From: Aeromicrobium flavum
GTDB lineage: Bacteria > Actinomycetota > Actinomycetes > Propionibacteriales > Nocardioidaceae
Length of the DNA stretch: 64,000 nt
Assembly: GCF_007992115.1 (NCBI RefSeq)
Contig: NZ_BJZQ01000014.1
Span: forward strand, 27,959 to 91,958
Direction of reading: 5' to 3'
Under the pieces are notes generated by a model. That model saw nothing but the letters and a program-made list of their open reading frames with translations, did no database searches and was not told where the DNA came from. A program made the position numbers and the translations under genes. Below are positions 44,394 through 53,900 of this stretch, one piece after another (position 1 is the first letter of the stretch; each line of letters opens with the position of its first letter).

Positions 44394-45320
44394 ATGGCCT
44401 GGTACATCATCCGCCGCATCCTGCAGGCCGTTCCGGTCGTGCTGGGCGCCACGCTGTTGATCTACGCCCTCGTCTTCCTTCGCCCCGGAGACCCGATCGT
44501 CGCCCTGTTCGGCGACAAGCCGGTCTCCGAGGCGGTCCGCGCCCAGATCGAGGCGCAGTACAACTTCGACAAGCCGTTCCTCGTGCAGTGGCTGCTCTTC
44601 CTCAAGGGCGCCCTGACCCTGGACCTGGGCCTGTCCTTCTCCGGGCAACCGGTCATCGACCTCATCGCCCGCGCCTTCCCCGTCACGATCAAGCTCGCCT
44701 TCATGGCGCTGGTCATCGAGTCGGTGCTGGGCATCGCCGCCGGCTTCTACGCCGGCATCAAGCGCGGCAAGCTGTTCGACTCCACCATGCTGGTCGTGTC
44801 GCTGCTGGTCATCGCCGTCCCGATCTTCGTCTTCGGCTTCCTCATGCAGCTGGTCTTCGGCGTGAAGCTCGCCTGGGCCCCGGTCACCGTCGGCGGTGAC
44901 GCGTCGTTCACGCGGCTCCTCATCCCGGCCTTCGTGCTCGGGTTGGTGTCGTTCGCCTACGTCCTGCGCCTCACGCGCACGTCCATGATCGAGAACCTCA
45001 CCGCCGACCACGTGCGCACCGCGCGCGCCAAGGGCCTCACCGACGGCCAGGTCAACCGCCGCCACGTGCTGCGCAACTCGCTCATCCCGGTCGTGACCTA
45101 CCTCGGCGCCGACCTCGGCACCCTGATGGCCGGCGCGATCGTCACCGAGGGCATCTTCAACGTCCCCGGCGTCGGCAACCTCGCCTGGCGTGCGATCCAG
45201 CAGGGCGAGACGCCGACCATCGTCTCGGTGGTCACGGTCATGGTGCTGATCTACGTCGTGATGTCGCTGCTCGTCGATCTGCTCTACGCCTGGCTCGACC
45301 CGAGGATCCGCTATGCCTGA
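44394..45320 (+). CDS. Peptide ABC transporter permease (OppB/DppB type)
   Basis: Membrane subunit, 308 residues, about six helices. N-terminus MAWYIIRRILQAVPVVLGATLLIYALVFLRPGDP; the EAA loop facing the ATPase is around DHVRTARAKGLTDGQVNRRHVLRNSLIPVV. ATG 44394 has GGAG at 44385-44388. The frame is open upstream through the terminator and is not real there. Ends overlapping oppC by 8 bp. Confidence 0.93.
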   Translation: MAWYIIRRILQAVPVVLGATLLIYALVFLRPGDPIVALFGDKPVSEAVRAQIEAQYNFDKPFLVQWLLFLKGALTLDLGLSFSGQPVIDLIARAFPVTIKLAFMALVIESVLGIAAGFYAGIKRGKLFDSTMLVVSLLVIAVPIFVFGFLMQLVFGVKLAWAPVTVGGDASFTRLLIPAFVLGLVSFAYVLRLTRTSMIENLTADHVRTARAKGLTDGQVNRRHVLRNSLIPVVTYLGADLGTLMAGAIVTEGIFNVPGVGNLAWRAIQQGETPTIVSVVTVMVLIYVVMSLLVDLLYAWLDPRIRYA

Positions 45321-46302
45321 GATTCCCACCACCGCCCCCCTGCCCGGTCAGGACCACTTCGTCGCCCCGCTGGGCGAGACGCCGCTCGAGGCCACCGGCA
45401 CGCTCGACACGTCCCGGCCGCCCGAGAGCCAGTGGAAGGAGGCCTGGAAGAACCTGCGCCGCAACGTCCTGTTCTGGGTCTCGGCGATCATCCTCGGCTT
45501 CGTGCTGGTCGTCGTGGCCTTCCCGGGCCTGTTCACCGACCTCAACCCGCTGAAGGCCGACCTCTCGCGCAGCCTCGAGGGCCCGAGCTCGGGCCACATC
45601 GCCGGCTTCGACAAGCAGGGGTACGACGTCTTCGCCCGCACGATCTACGGCGCCCGCGCGTCGGTGTCGGTCGGCGTGGCCTGCACCCTGGTCGTCACGA
45701 TCCTGGGCCTGATCTCCGGTGCCCTGGCCGGCTTCTACGGCGGCTGGGTCGACACGATCGTGTCGCGCATCGCCGACATCTTCTTCGCGATCCCGCTGCT
45801 GCTGGGTGCGATCGTCGGCCTCTCGGTCCTGAACAACGCCTGGCCCGACCGCGGGTTCGGCGGCGGCGTCGTCGCCGTCACCTTCGCCCTGGCGGCGTTC
45901 GGCTGGCCCCAGGTCACCCGCATCGCCCGCAGCGCCGTGCTGGAGGTCAAGAACCTCGAGTTCGTCGACGCGGCCCGCGCGATCGGCGCCAGCCAGGCGC
46001 GCAACCTCTGGCGCCACGTGGTGCCCAACGCGCTCGCTCCGGTGATCGTCATCGCCACCGTCTCGCTCGGCATCTTCATCGTGGCCGAGGCGACGCTGTC
46101 GTTCCTGGGCATCGGCCTGCCGTACGGCGTCGTCTCGTGGGGCAACGACATCTCGGCCGCCCAGAACCAGATCCGCTCCGGGCAGCGACTCGGCGTGCTG
46201 TTCTGGCCGGCCAGCGCCCTGGCCGTCACGGTGCTGGGCTTCATCCTGCTCGGCGACGCCGTGCAGGACGCCCTCGATCCCAAGAGCCGGAAGAAGGACT
46301 GA
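45313..46302 (+). CDS. Peptide ABC transporter permease (OppC/DppC type)
   Basis: Second membrane subunit, 329 residues. N-terminal cytoplasmic tail, first helix VLFWVSAIILGFVLVVVAF, then an extracytoplasmic domain and five more helices. The EAA loop reads EFVDAARAIGASQARNLWRHVVPNALAPVIV. Overlaps oppB by 8 bp and shares a base with the next ATG, so the permeases and ATPase are coupled. Confidence 0.93.
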   Translation: MPEIPTTAPLPGQDHFVAPLGETPLEATGTLDTSRPPESQWKEAWKNLRRNVLFWVSAIILGFVLVVVAFPGLFTDLNPLKADLSRSLEGPSSGHIAGFDKQGYDVFARTIYGARASVSVGVACTLVVTILGLISGALAGFYGGWVDTIVSRIADIFFAIPLLLGAIVGLSVLNNAWPDRGFGGGVVAVTFALAAFGWPQVTRIARSAVLEVKNLEFVDAARAIGASQARNLWRHVVPNALAPVIVIATVSLGIFIVAEATLSFLGIGLPYGVVSWGNDISAAQNQIRSGQRLGVLFWPASALAVTVLGFILLGDAVQDALDPKSRKKD

Positions 46303-48005
46303 TGACCGAGCCGCTGCTGAAGATCAACGACCTGCACGTCGCCTTCCGTCAGGGTCGGACGATGGTCCCCGCCGTCCAGGGCGCGTCGCTGGCGGTGTAC
46401 CCCGGTCAGACCGTCGCGATCGTGGGGGAGTCCGGATCGGGCAAGTCCACGACCGCCCACGCGATCATCGGCCTGCTGCCGGGCACGGGTCAGGTCACCG
46501 ATGGCGAGATCCTCTTCGAGGGCCGCGACATCGCCCACGCGTCGAAGAAGGACATCGTCGCCGTGCGCGGGTCCAAGATCGGCCTCGTGCCGCAGGACCC
46601 GATGAGCAACCTGAACCCGCTGTACCGGGTCGGCAAGCAGATCAAGGAGGCCCTCGAGGCCGCCGGGATCGCCAAGGGCAAGGCAGCCGACGCCCGCGTC
46701 ATCGAGCTGCTCGAGGAGGCCGGGCTGCCCGACGCCGAGCGCCGGGCGAAGCAGTTCCCGCACGAGTTCAGTGGCGGCATGCGCCAGCGTGCCCTGATCG
46801 CCATGGGGCTCGCGGCCCGTCCGAAGCTGCTGATCGCCGACGAGCCGACCAGCGCCCTCGACGTCACGGTGCAGAAGCAGATCCTCGACCACCTCGACCA
46901 GCTCACCGACGACCTCGGGGTCGCCGTGCTGCTGATCACCCACGACTTGGGCCTGGCCGCCGAGCGCGCCGACCACCTGGTCGTGATGTACAAGGGTCGC
47001 GTCGTCGAGTCGGGTCCGGCGCTGCAGATCCTGCAGCACCCGCAGCACCCGTACTCGCAGCGGCTCATCAAGAGCGCCCCGTCGCTCGCGTCGCAGCGCC
47101 TGTTGTCGCAGCAGCGCGCCGAGGTTCGCGAGCAGGCCCAGGAGGTCGCCGAGGTGCTGGCCGACGAGGTCGCGCAGGGCGACACGCAGTTCGGCGAGGG
47201 CCTCGACGTCGTGGTGGAGGCCAAGGGCCTGACCAAGGTCTTCCCGATCCCCGGTGGCGCACCGTGGAAGAAGAGCGAGTTCACCGCCGTCGACGACGTC
47301 TCGTTCCAGCTGAAGCGCGGCACCACCCTGGCGATCGTGGGCGAGTCCGGCTCGGGCAAGTCCACCGTCGCGCAGATGGTGCTGGACCTGCTCAAGCCCA
47401 CCAGCGGCACGGTCGAGTTCGACGGTGTCGACATCTCGACGCTCCGCGGCAAGAAGGAGCAGCTGGCCTTCCGTCGCCAGGTGCAGCCGGTGTTCCAGAA
47501 CCCGTACGCGTCCCTCGATCCGATGTACTCCATCTACCGGTCCATCGAGGAGCCGCTGCGCACCCACAAGATCGGCACCGGCGCCGAGCGTGAGGCGCGG
47601 ATCCGCGACCTGCTCGACAAGGTGTCGCTGCCGTGGGCGGTGTCGCGCCGGTTCCCGAACGAGCTGTCCGGTGGCCAGCGCCAGCGGGTGGCGGTCGCTC
47701 GCGCCCTCGCGCTGCAGCCGGAGGTCGTCATCCTCGACGAGGCCGTCAGCGCCCTGGACGTGTTGGTCCAGGCGCAGATCCTGTCGCTGCTGGCCGACCT
47801 GCAGGCCGAGCTGGGCCTGTCGTACCTGTTCATCACGCACGACCTGGCCGTGGTGCGCCAGATCGCCGACGACGTGCTGGTGATGGAGCGGGGCAAGCTC
47901 GTCGAGCACGCCTCGGTCGACGAGGTCTTCAGCAACCCGCGCCAGGAGTACACCCGCCGCCTGCTCGACGCGATCCCCGGAGGGTCGATCGAGCTGTCCC
48001 GCTGA
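46302..48005 (+). CDS. Fused peptide ABC transporter ATPase (OppD-OppF)
   Basis: 567 residues with two complete ABC ATPase domains in one chain. Domain 1 (about 5-265): Walker A GESGSGKSTTAHAI, signature FSGGMRQRALIAMGL, Walker B LLIADEPTSALD. Domain 2 (about 305-560): GESGSGKSTVAQMV, LSGGQRQRVAVARAL, VVILDEAVSALD (Ala where Pro-Thr is usual). The PYSQRLIKSAPSL stretch after domain 1 is the OppD-type C-terminal segment that supports nucleotide-free folding. Start ATG 46302 overlaps the oppC stop (TGATG). Completes the operon. Confidence 0.94.
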   Translation: MTEPLLKINDLHVAFRQGRTMVPAVQGASLAVYPGQTVAIVGESGSGKSTTAHAIIGLLPGTGQVTDGEILFEGRDIAHASKKDIVAVRGSKIGLVPQDPMSNLNPLYRVGKQIKEALEAAGIAKGKAADARVIELLEEAGLPDAERRAKQFPHEFSGGMRQRALIAMGLAARPKLLIADEPTSALDVTVQKQILDHLDQLTDDLGVAVLLITHDLGLAAERADHLVVMYKGRVVESGPALQILQHPQHPYSQRLIKSAPSLASQRLLSQQRAEVREQAQEVAEVLADEVAQGDTQFGEGLDVVVEAKGLTKVFPIPGGAPWKKSEFTAVDDVSFQLKRGTTLAIVGESGSGKSTVAQMVLDLLKPTSGTVEFDGVDISTLRGKKEQLAFRRQVQPVFQNPYASLDPMYSIYRSIEEPLRTHKIGTGAEREARIRDLLDKVSLPWAVSRRFPNELSGGQRQRVAVARALALQPEVVILDEAVSALDVLVQAQILSLLADLQAELGLSYLFITHDLAVVRQIADDVLVMERGKLVEHASVDEVFSNPRQEYTRRLLDAIPGGSIELSR

Positions 48006-48014
48006 CGGGGAGCG

Positions 48015-48551
48015 TCAGGCGTCGGCCCGGTCGGTGTCCCACACCAGGTGGCCGTCGCCGACGCGAGGCATCTCGCCCGTCCCGGACCGCTGTCGCACGT
48101 AGCGGCAGGTGCCGGGGGCGAGCTCGTACTTCGTCGCGGTGAAGGTGCGGGTCTCCTGCCTCAGGCGCAGCCGGTACAGGTGGCGGGCGTCCTGGGGCAG
48201 GTACGCCGCGATGATCCAGTGGTCGGTGGCGCGGAAGCGCCGTGTCAGCGGGACGTCGGAGGCGGCGGCCGCGGCGGCGAGGACGGCCTCGGCATCGCTC
48301 GCGAGCGCGGGACTGACGCGGGCGTCCACGCGCGCCGTGGCGGTCCGGTCGACCTCGAGGGTGTGCTCGGTCGCGGGCTCATAGGTCCAGTCGGTCTGGA
48401 TGCCGGTGCTCGCATACGACCTCGCGACGTCCGTGACGACCCATGTGGTGACCGGCTTCGCGCAGTCGCGCGGCTGGGCCGACGACGGAACGGCCACGGC
48501 GACGAGGCCCGCGCCCACGAGGGCGGCGACGGCGGTGCGCAGCTTGGTCAT
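48015..48551 (-). CDS. Exported protein of unknown function
   Basis: 178 residues. Signal peptide MTKLRTAVAALVGAGLVAVAVPSSAQP with a cleavage site after SSAQ or nearby. Mature protein has two cysteines far apart (DCAKPV, GTCRYV), probably a disulfide, and a WTYEPATEHTLEVDRTATARVDARVS region. No family recognised. ATG 48551 follows GGGGGGAAAG on this strand. Divergent from imuA' and convergent with the ABC ATPase gene. Confidence 0.75.
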   Translation of the reverse strand: MTKLRTAVAALVGAGLVAVAVPSSAQPRDCAKPVTTWVVTDVARSYASTGIQTDWTYEPATEHTLEVDRTATARVDARVSPALASDAEAVLAAAAAASDVPLTRRFRATDHWIIAAYLPQDARHLYRLRLRQETRTFTATKYELAPGTCRYVRQRSGTGEMPRVGDGHLVWDTDRADA

Positions 48552-48624
48552 GTCTTTCCCCCCGGTGCATGCTCCCCGGGAACCTAGCGCGGCGTGGGTG
48601 ACGATGGCAAGGAGGGGGTTCTGG

Positions 48625-48653
48625 TTGACTCCATCGAACAGGTGTTCGATGAT
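48625..48653 (+). promoter_or_regulatory. SOS promoter of imuA' with LexA box in the spacer
   Basis: TTGACT (48625-48630), 17-bp spacer, GATGAT (48648-48653), 6 bases, GTG 48660. The perfect LexA box TCGAACAGGTGTTCGA (48634-48649) fills the spacer and touches the -10, so LexA binding would block polymerase. It extends to an 18-bp dyad with A and T flanks. Actinobacterial LexA consensus is TCGAACNNNNGTTCGA. Confidence 0.9.
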
Positions 48654-48659
48654 GGTGGA

Positions 48660-49343
48660 GTGAGTTCCCCCGCCCCTTCCGCCACCTTGGTCGACGACCT
48701 GAGGGACCGGATCGGCCGGATGCAGGGCCGGCCCTCGGTCCTGTCGATGCCCACCCATCCGGCGCTGGCCGGCCTGATCTCCCTGCAACCGGGCGGCAGC
48801 TACGCGGTCGATGCGATGAGCCTGGCCCTGCTGCTGCTGGCGGGTCCGTCGCGTGACGGCGCCTGGTGCGCGATGGTCGGCACCGAGCGGGTCGGCTTCG
48901 AGGCCGCCGCCGCGCTGGGGGTCGACCTGGACCGCATGGTCTGGGTGCCCGACGCCGGCGCCGACCCCGCCTCCGTGCTGGGCGCCCTGGTCGACGCGGT
49001 CGGGGTGGTCATGGTCGGCGGCGTCACCCTGCCCGAGCGCGAGGTCGTCCGGCTGCGCGCTCGGCTGCACCGCCGCCAGTCCGTCCTCGTGGCCGTCGGC
49101 GACTGGCCCCGCGCCGACGCCCGGCTGCGGCTGCGCGACACGGCCTGGACCGGCCCGCAGGACGGCCACGGCCACCTCGTCGCACGCCAGGCCACCGTCG
49201 AGGTCGAACGCGGCGGACGGGTCACCGGCTCGCGACGCCTGTGGTTCCCCAGCCGTGAGTTGCACGTTGCGCCAGTCGCCGACGGCATGTCGGTGGTCGA
49301 ACGTGCAACTCAGCGGGGTCCGATCGAGCAGGTGGCCGGCTGA
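48660..49343 (+). CDS. imuA': ImuA'-like SOS mutagenesis protein
   Basis: RecA-fold-like accessory protein of the DnaE2 mutasome, 227 residues. Seen: LRDRIGRMQGRPSVLSMPTHPALAGLISLQPGGSYAVDAMSLALLLLAGPSRDGAWCAMVG, a degenerate Walker region without an intact P-loop, and VLVAVGDWPRADARLRLRDTAW. GTG 48660 fits the leaderless SOS promoter. The last ~29 residues, from about 199 (RELHVAPVADGMSVVERATQ), are encoded by a 57-bp palindromic repeat and may be a late addition. The stop overlaps imuB. Confidence 0.88.
   Translation: MSSPAPSATLVDDLRDRIGRMQGRPSVLSMPTHPALAGLISLQPGGSYAVDAMSLALLLLAGPSRDGAWCAMVGTERVGFEAAAALGVDLDRMVWVPDAGADPASVLGALVDAVGVVMVGGVTLPEREVVRLRARLHRRQSVLVAVGDWPRADARLRLRDTAWTGPQDGHGHLVARQATVEVERGGRVTGSRRLWFPSRELHVAPVADGMSVVERATQRGPIEQVAG
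49256..49312. repeat. 57-bp palindromic repeat, copy 1, within imuA' end
   Basis: TGAGTTGCACGTT (49256-49268) and its exact complement (49300-49312) enclose 31 bases that have an inner CCGAC/GTCGG stem. The same arms, arm spacing and total length occur 1.66 kb downstream. It lies wholly in coding sequence. Confidence 0.9.
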
Positions 49344-50914
49344 TGCGCACGATGGTGGCGTGGGTGCCCGACTGGCCGGCCCTCGTGCGCCAGGCCGAGC
49401 ACGCCGAGGCGCACCGCGGTGGTCCGGCTCCGGTCGAGGCGCTGGCCGTGCTGGAGAAGGGCGTGGTGCTGGCCTGCACGCCCGCGGCCCGGGCCCAGGG
49501 CGTGCGCCGGGGGATGCGCCGCCGCGACGCCCAGTCGCGGTGCCCCGACCTGGTCGTGTGCGACCACCGGCCCGAGGTCGACGCCCGCGCCTTCGAGCAG
49601 GTGCTGACGACGCTCGAGGAGCTCAGCCCGGGGGTGGCCCCGCTGCGCCCCGGCCTGTGCGCGCTGAACGTGCCCGAGCGGTACTACGGCGGCGAGGCCG
49701 AGGCGGCGGCCGTGATGGCCGAGCAGCTGGTCGCCCTGGGTGTGTGGGACGTGCGGTTCGGCATCGCCGACGGCGTCTTCGTCGCCGAGCTGGCGGCACG
49801 GCAGGCCACGGCCCAGGACTGCCTCGTCGTGGCACCCGGTGGCAACGTCGACTTCCTGCGCGACCTGCCGGTCGAGGTGCTCGACGTGCCGGCCCCGGCC
49901 GACGCGTCCACGCCGGGACTCGACCTGGTCACCGTGCTGCGGCGGCTGGGGATCCGCCGGGTCGGCGAGTTCGCCGCGCTGCCGGCGCCCGACGTGCTGG
50001 CCCGGTTCGGTGCCCAGGGGGCCCTGCTGCATCGGTGGGCGCGAGGCGAGGAGGTGCGTCGGATCTCGCGTCGCACGCCGCCGCCCGAGCTGGTGGCGAC
50101 GGTGGCCTTCGAGCCGCCGCTCGAGCGGTCCGAGGCGGTCGTGTTCAGCGCGCGACAGAGTGTCGAGGACTTCGTCCGCGGCCTCGACCGGGCGGGCCTG
50201 GTCTGCTCGACCCTGCGGATCGAGGTCGACGCCGAGGTGGCGGGCGACCTGCGGGTGTCCAGCCGGCTGTGGCGCCATCCGCGCTGGTTCGGCTCCGGTG
50301 ACGTGCTCGACCGGTTGCGCTGGCAGCTGTCGGCCGATCCGCCCGGAGGGCCCGTGGTGGCCGTGCGGTGCGTCCCGGTCGAGGTCGAGCCGTTGGGCGA
50401 GCACGCCGAGAGCCTGTTCGGCGGCGGGCCCGACGACCAGGTCGAGCGCTCGGTGGCGCGGGTCCAGGCGCTCGTCGGTCCTGAAGGAGTGCGATCGGTC
50501 GGTGTCCAGGGCGGTCGCGCACCGGCCGACCGGCGGCTGTCGGCGGCCTGGGGCGAGCGTCCCGTCGTGGCGCGTCCCGTCGACCGGCCCTGGCCCGGCA
50601 GCGTGCCCGCGCCGGCCCCGGCCACGGTGTTCACCGACCCGGCGCCCGCGCAGGTGGTGGGGGCCGAGGGGCTCCCGGTCAGCGTCAGCGGCCGTGGTGG
50701 CCTGTCGGGGCGGCCCACCCGGTTCCGTGCGGCGGCCGACCTCGCCTGGCAGCCGGTGGCGGCCTGGGCCGGGCCGTGGCCGGTCGACGAGCACTGGTGG
50801 GACGAGGCCGCCGCGCGTCGCGTCGCCCGCTTCCAGGTCGTCGGCGTCGACGGCAGCGCCTGGCTCATGGTCGTCGAGAACGGCCGCTGGTGGACCGAGG
50901 CCCGCTATGACTGA
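49343..50914 (+). CDS. imuB: ImuB, Y-family polymerase-like mutasome subunit
   Basis: 523 residues. Y-family fold that in studied ImuB has lost catalytic acidic residues and instead bridges DnaE2 and the beta clamp. Here the N-terminus MRTMVAWVPDWPALVRQAEHAEAHR and the palm region FGIADGVFVAELAARQAT lack the DxD/SxDE carboxylates. HhH-like segment LRRLGIRRVGEFAALPAPDVLARFG. After about residue 350 a tail includes DDQVERSVARVQALVG. A typical clamp-binding peptide was not clearly located. Start ATG 49343 overlaps the imuA' stop (TGATG). Confidence 0.9.
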   Translation: MRTMVAWVPDWPALVRQAEHAEAHRGGPAPVEALAVLEKGVVLACTPAARAQGVRRGMRRRDAQSRCPDLVVCDHRPEVDARAFEQVLTTLEELSPGVAPLRPGLCALNVPERYYGGEAEAAAVMAEQLVALGVWDVRFGIADGVFVAELAARQATAQDCLVVAPGGNVDFLRDLPVEVLDVPAPADASTPGLDLVTVLRRLGIRRVGEFAALPAPDVLARFGAQGALLHRWARGEEVRRISRRTPPPELVATVAFEPPLERSEAVVFSARQSVEDFVRGLDRAGLVCSTLRIEVDAEVAGDLRVSSRLWRHPRWFGSGDVLDRLRWQLSADPPGGPVVAVRCVPVEVEPLGEHAESLFGGGPDDQVERSVARVQALVGPEGVRSVGVQGGRAPADRRLSAAWGERPVVARPVDRPWPGSVPAPAPATVFTDPAPAQVVGAEGLPVSVSGRGGLSGRPTRFRAAADLAWQPVAAWAGPWPVDEHWWDEAAARRVARFQVVGVDGSAWLMVVENGRWWTEARYD

Positions 50915-50981
50915 CTCGCTGAGTTGCACGTTTGGCCAGCGACACGCCGTGTTCAGGTGGCCAAACGTGCAACTCAGCGAG
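50915..50981. repeat. 57-bp palindromic repeat, copy 2, extended to 24-bp arms
   Basis: Perfect 24-bp inverted repeat (50915-50938 with 50958-50981) around a 19-base loop that has an inner ACAC/GTGT pair. The internal 57 bp (50920-50976) match copy 1: arms identical 13 of 13 on each side, inner part 15 of 31. It starts at the base after the imuB stop and ends 14 bases before dnaE2. Confidence 0.92.
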
Positions 50982-50995
50982 TTCGGGGGGTCCTG

Positions 50996-53900
50996 ATGGG
51001 GTGGAACAACCCGGACGTGTCGTGGCGCGAGCTGGAGGCGCGGCTGTCGGGACGGTGGCGCGACCCGGCGCAACCGCTGCCCGACGGGGGCGACGGGCCG
51101 GCGTTCTCGCGCAAGCGCGGGGCCTACGAGGCGCCCGCGGTGCTCGACGCGCCTCCCGAGGCCGTGCCGTACGCCGAGCTGCACTGCCACAGCAACCACA
51201 GCTTCCTCGACGGGGCCAGCCACCCCGAGGAACTCGTCCGTGAGGCGGTCGGGCTCGGGCTCTCGGCGCTGGCCCTGACCGACCACGACGGCTTCAGCGG
51301 CGCGGCGCGGTTCGCCGAGGCCGCCCAGCTGCACGGGCTGCGCACGGTCTACGGCGCCGAGCTCTCGCTGGGGCTGACCGGTCCGCAGAGCGGCGTGCCC
51401 GATCCCGAGGGCGACCACCTGCTGGTGCTGGCCCGCGGGGTCGAGGGCTACCACGCGCTGGCCTCGGCGATCACCGAGGCGAACCTCGCCGGCGACGAGA
51501 AGGGTCGGCCGGCCTACGACCTGGCCGACCTCGCCGAGCGGGGCCGTGACCGGTGGGTCGTGCTCACCGGGTGCCGCAAGGGCTGGGTCCGGCGCGAGGG
51601 GATGACCGGCCTGCGCCGGCTGGTCGACCTCTTCGGCGCCGAGCACGTGGTCGTCGAGCTGACCGACCACGGCGGTCCCGGCGACGGTCCCGCCAACGAC
51701 GCGCTGGCCGGGTGGGCCGCCGAGCTGGGCCTGCCCACCGTGGCCACCGGCAACGTCCACGCCGCGCGGCCCGCCGACGCCCGGCTGGCCCAGGCCTTCG
51801 CCGCGGTGCGTGCCCGCCGCAGCCTGGCCGAGCTCGACGGCTGGCTGGCACCCCCGGCCTTCCTGCGCTCCGGCGCCGAGATGGCCCAGCGGTTCGCGCG
51901 GTGGCCCGGGGCCGTGGCCCGCTCGGTCGAGATCGCCGAGGCGTGCGCGTTCGACCTGCGCAAGGCCTCGCCGAAGCTGCCCAAGCAGGAGGTGCCGGCG
52001 GGCCACACGCCGATGAGCTGGCTGCGCGAGCTGGTCCGGCAGGGGGCCGACAAGCTCTACGCCGGCATGCGCGACGAGGCCGAGGCGCGGCTGCAGCGCG
52101 AGCTGGCCGTCATCGAGGACAAGGACTTCGCCGGCTACTTCCTCATCGTCCACGACATCGTCGCGTTCGCCCGCAGCCGCGGGATCCTGTGCCAGGGTCG
52201 CGGCTCGGCCGCCAACTCGGCGGTCTGCTACGCCCTCGAGATCACCGCGGTCGACTCGATCGCGTACGGGCTGCCGTTCGAGCGGTTCCTCTCGTCCACC
52301 CGCGACGAGGAGCCCGACATCGACGTGGACTTCGACTCCGACCGCCGCGAGGAGGTCATCCAGTGGGTCTACGACAAGTACGGCCGCCGCAACGCCGCCC
52401 AGGTCTGCAACGTCATCAGCTACCGGCCCAAGTCCGCGGTGCGCGACATGGCGAAGGCGCTGGGGCACTCGCCGGGTCAGCAGGACGCCTGGAGCAAGCG
52501 GATCGACTCGTGGTCGTCCGTCCGCACCGACGGCAGCGACGAGGGAGCCGACGCCATCCCCGAGCCGGTCGTGCGGCTGGCCGAGCAGGCGATGAAGTCG
52601 CCACGGCACCTGGGGATCCACTCCGGCGGCATGGTCCTGACCGAGCGCCCCGTCGGCGAGGTCGTGCCGATCGAGCGCGCCCGGATGCCCGGCCGCACCG
52701 TCCTGCAGTGGGACAAGGACGACTGCGCCTACATGGGCCTGGTCAAGTTCGACCTGCTCGGCCTCGGGATGCTGGGCGCCATCCAGCACACCTTCGACAT
52801 CGTGGCGGAGCGGGTCGGTGAGCGGTGGACGCTGGCCACGATGCCCAAGGAGGAGCAGGGCGTCTACGACATGCTGTGCCGGGCCGACTCGATCGGCGTG
52901 TTCCAGGTCGAGAGCCGTGCCCAGATCGGCACGCTGCCGCGGTTGCGGCCCCGCCGGTTCTACGAGCTCGTCATCGAGATCGCGCTGATCCGGCCCGGGC
53001 CGATCCAGGGCGGTGCCGTGCACCCCTACATCCGGCGCAAGCTGGGGGAGGAGCCGATCACCTACCCGCACCCCACGCTCGAGCCGGTGCTGGAGCGCAC
53101 CCTGGGCGTCCCGCTGTTCCAGGAGCAGCTCATGCAGATCGCGATGGTGCTGGGCGGGTGCACCGGCGACGAGGCCGACCTGCTGCGGCGGGCGATGGGC
53201 TCCAAGCGCGGCATCGAGAAGATCGACCGGCTGCGTGACCAGCTGTACCGCGGCATGGCCGACAAGGGGATCACCGGCGAGCTGGCCGACGACATCTACG
53301 GCCGGATCCAGGCGTTCGCCAACTTCGGCTTCGCCGAGAGCCACGCGATCAGCTTCGCGCTGCTGGTGTACGCCAGCAGCTGGCTGAAGCTGCACCACCC
53401 GGCCGCGTTCCTGGCCGGGCTGCTGCGGGCGCAGCCGATGGGGTTCTACTCGCCGCAGTCGCTGGTGGCCGACGCGCGGCGGCACGGCGTCGAGGTGCGC
53501 CGCCCCGACATCGTGCGGTCGGGTGTGCACGCCGACCTCGAGCCGCTCGGTGACCGCACGGGTCCCACGGGCCCGGCGTCCTGCGCCGAGCACGACCAGC
53601 CGCCGGTGGGGGAGTTCGACCCCGCGGCCCCGGCCGACTTCGCCGAGCACCGCCGCGACGGTCACCATGCGGTGCGACTCGGGCTGACCTCGGTGCAGGG
53701 CATCGGGGCGGCCGACGCCGAGCGGATCGTGGCGGCGCGCGCCGAGCGGCCGTTCGACGACATGGCCGACGTGGTGCGCCGCTGTGGGCTCACCCGGTCC
53801 CAGCAGGAGCAGCTGGCCACCGCCGGTGCGTTCGGCGACTTCGGCCTGACCCGTCGGCAGGCGATCTGGAACGCGGGCTACACCGACAGCCCGGACCGGC

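Noticed and set aside
49298..49312. A LexA half-site in the right arm of the imuA' palindrome (TCGAACGTGC)
   Set aside because: The second half-site is absent and the arm is shared with copy 2, which reads CCAAACGTGC.
49310..53668. A 1452-codon open frame on the minus strand opposite imuB-dnaE2
   Set aside because: It has the Arg/Gly/Ala/Pro-rich, motif-free composition of antisense frames in GC-rich DNA, while the plus strand encodes full-length ImuB and DnaE2.
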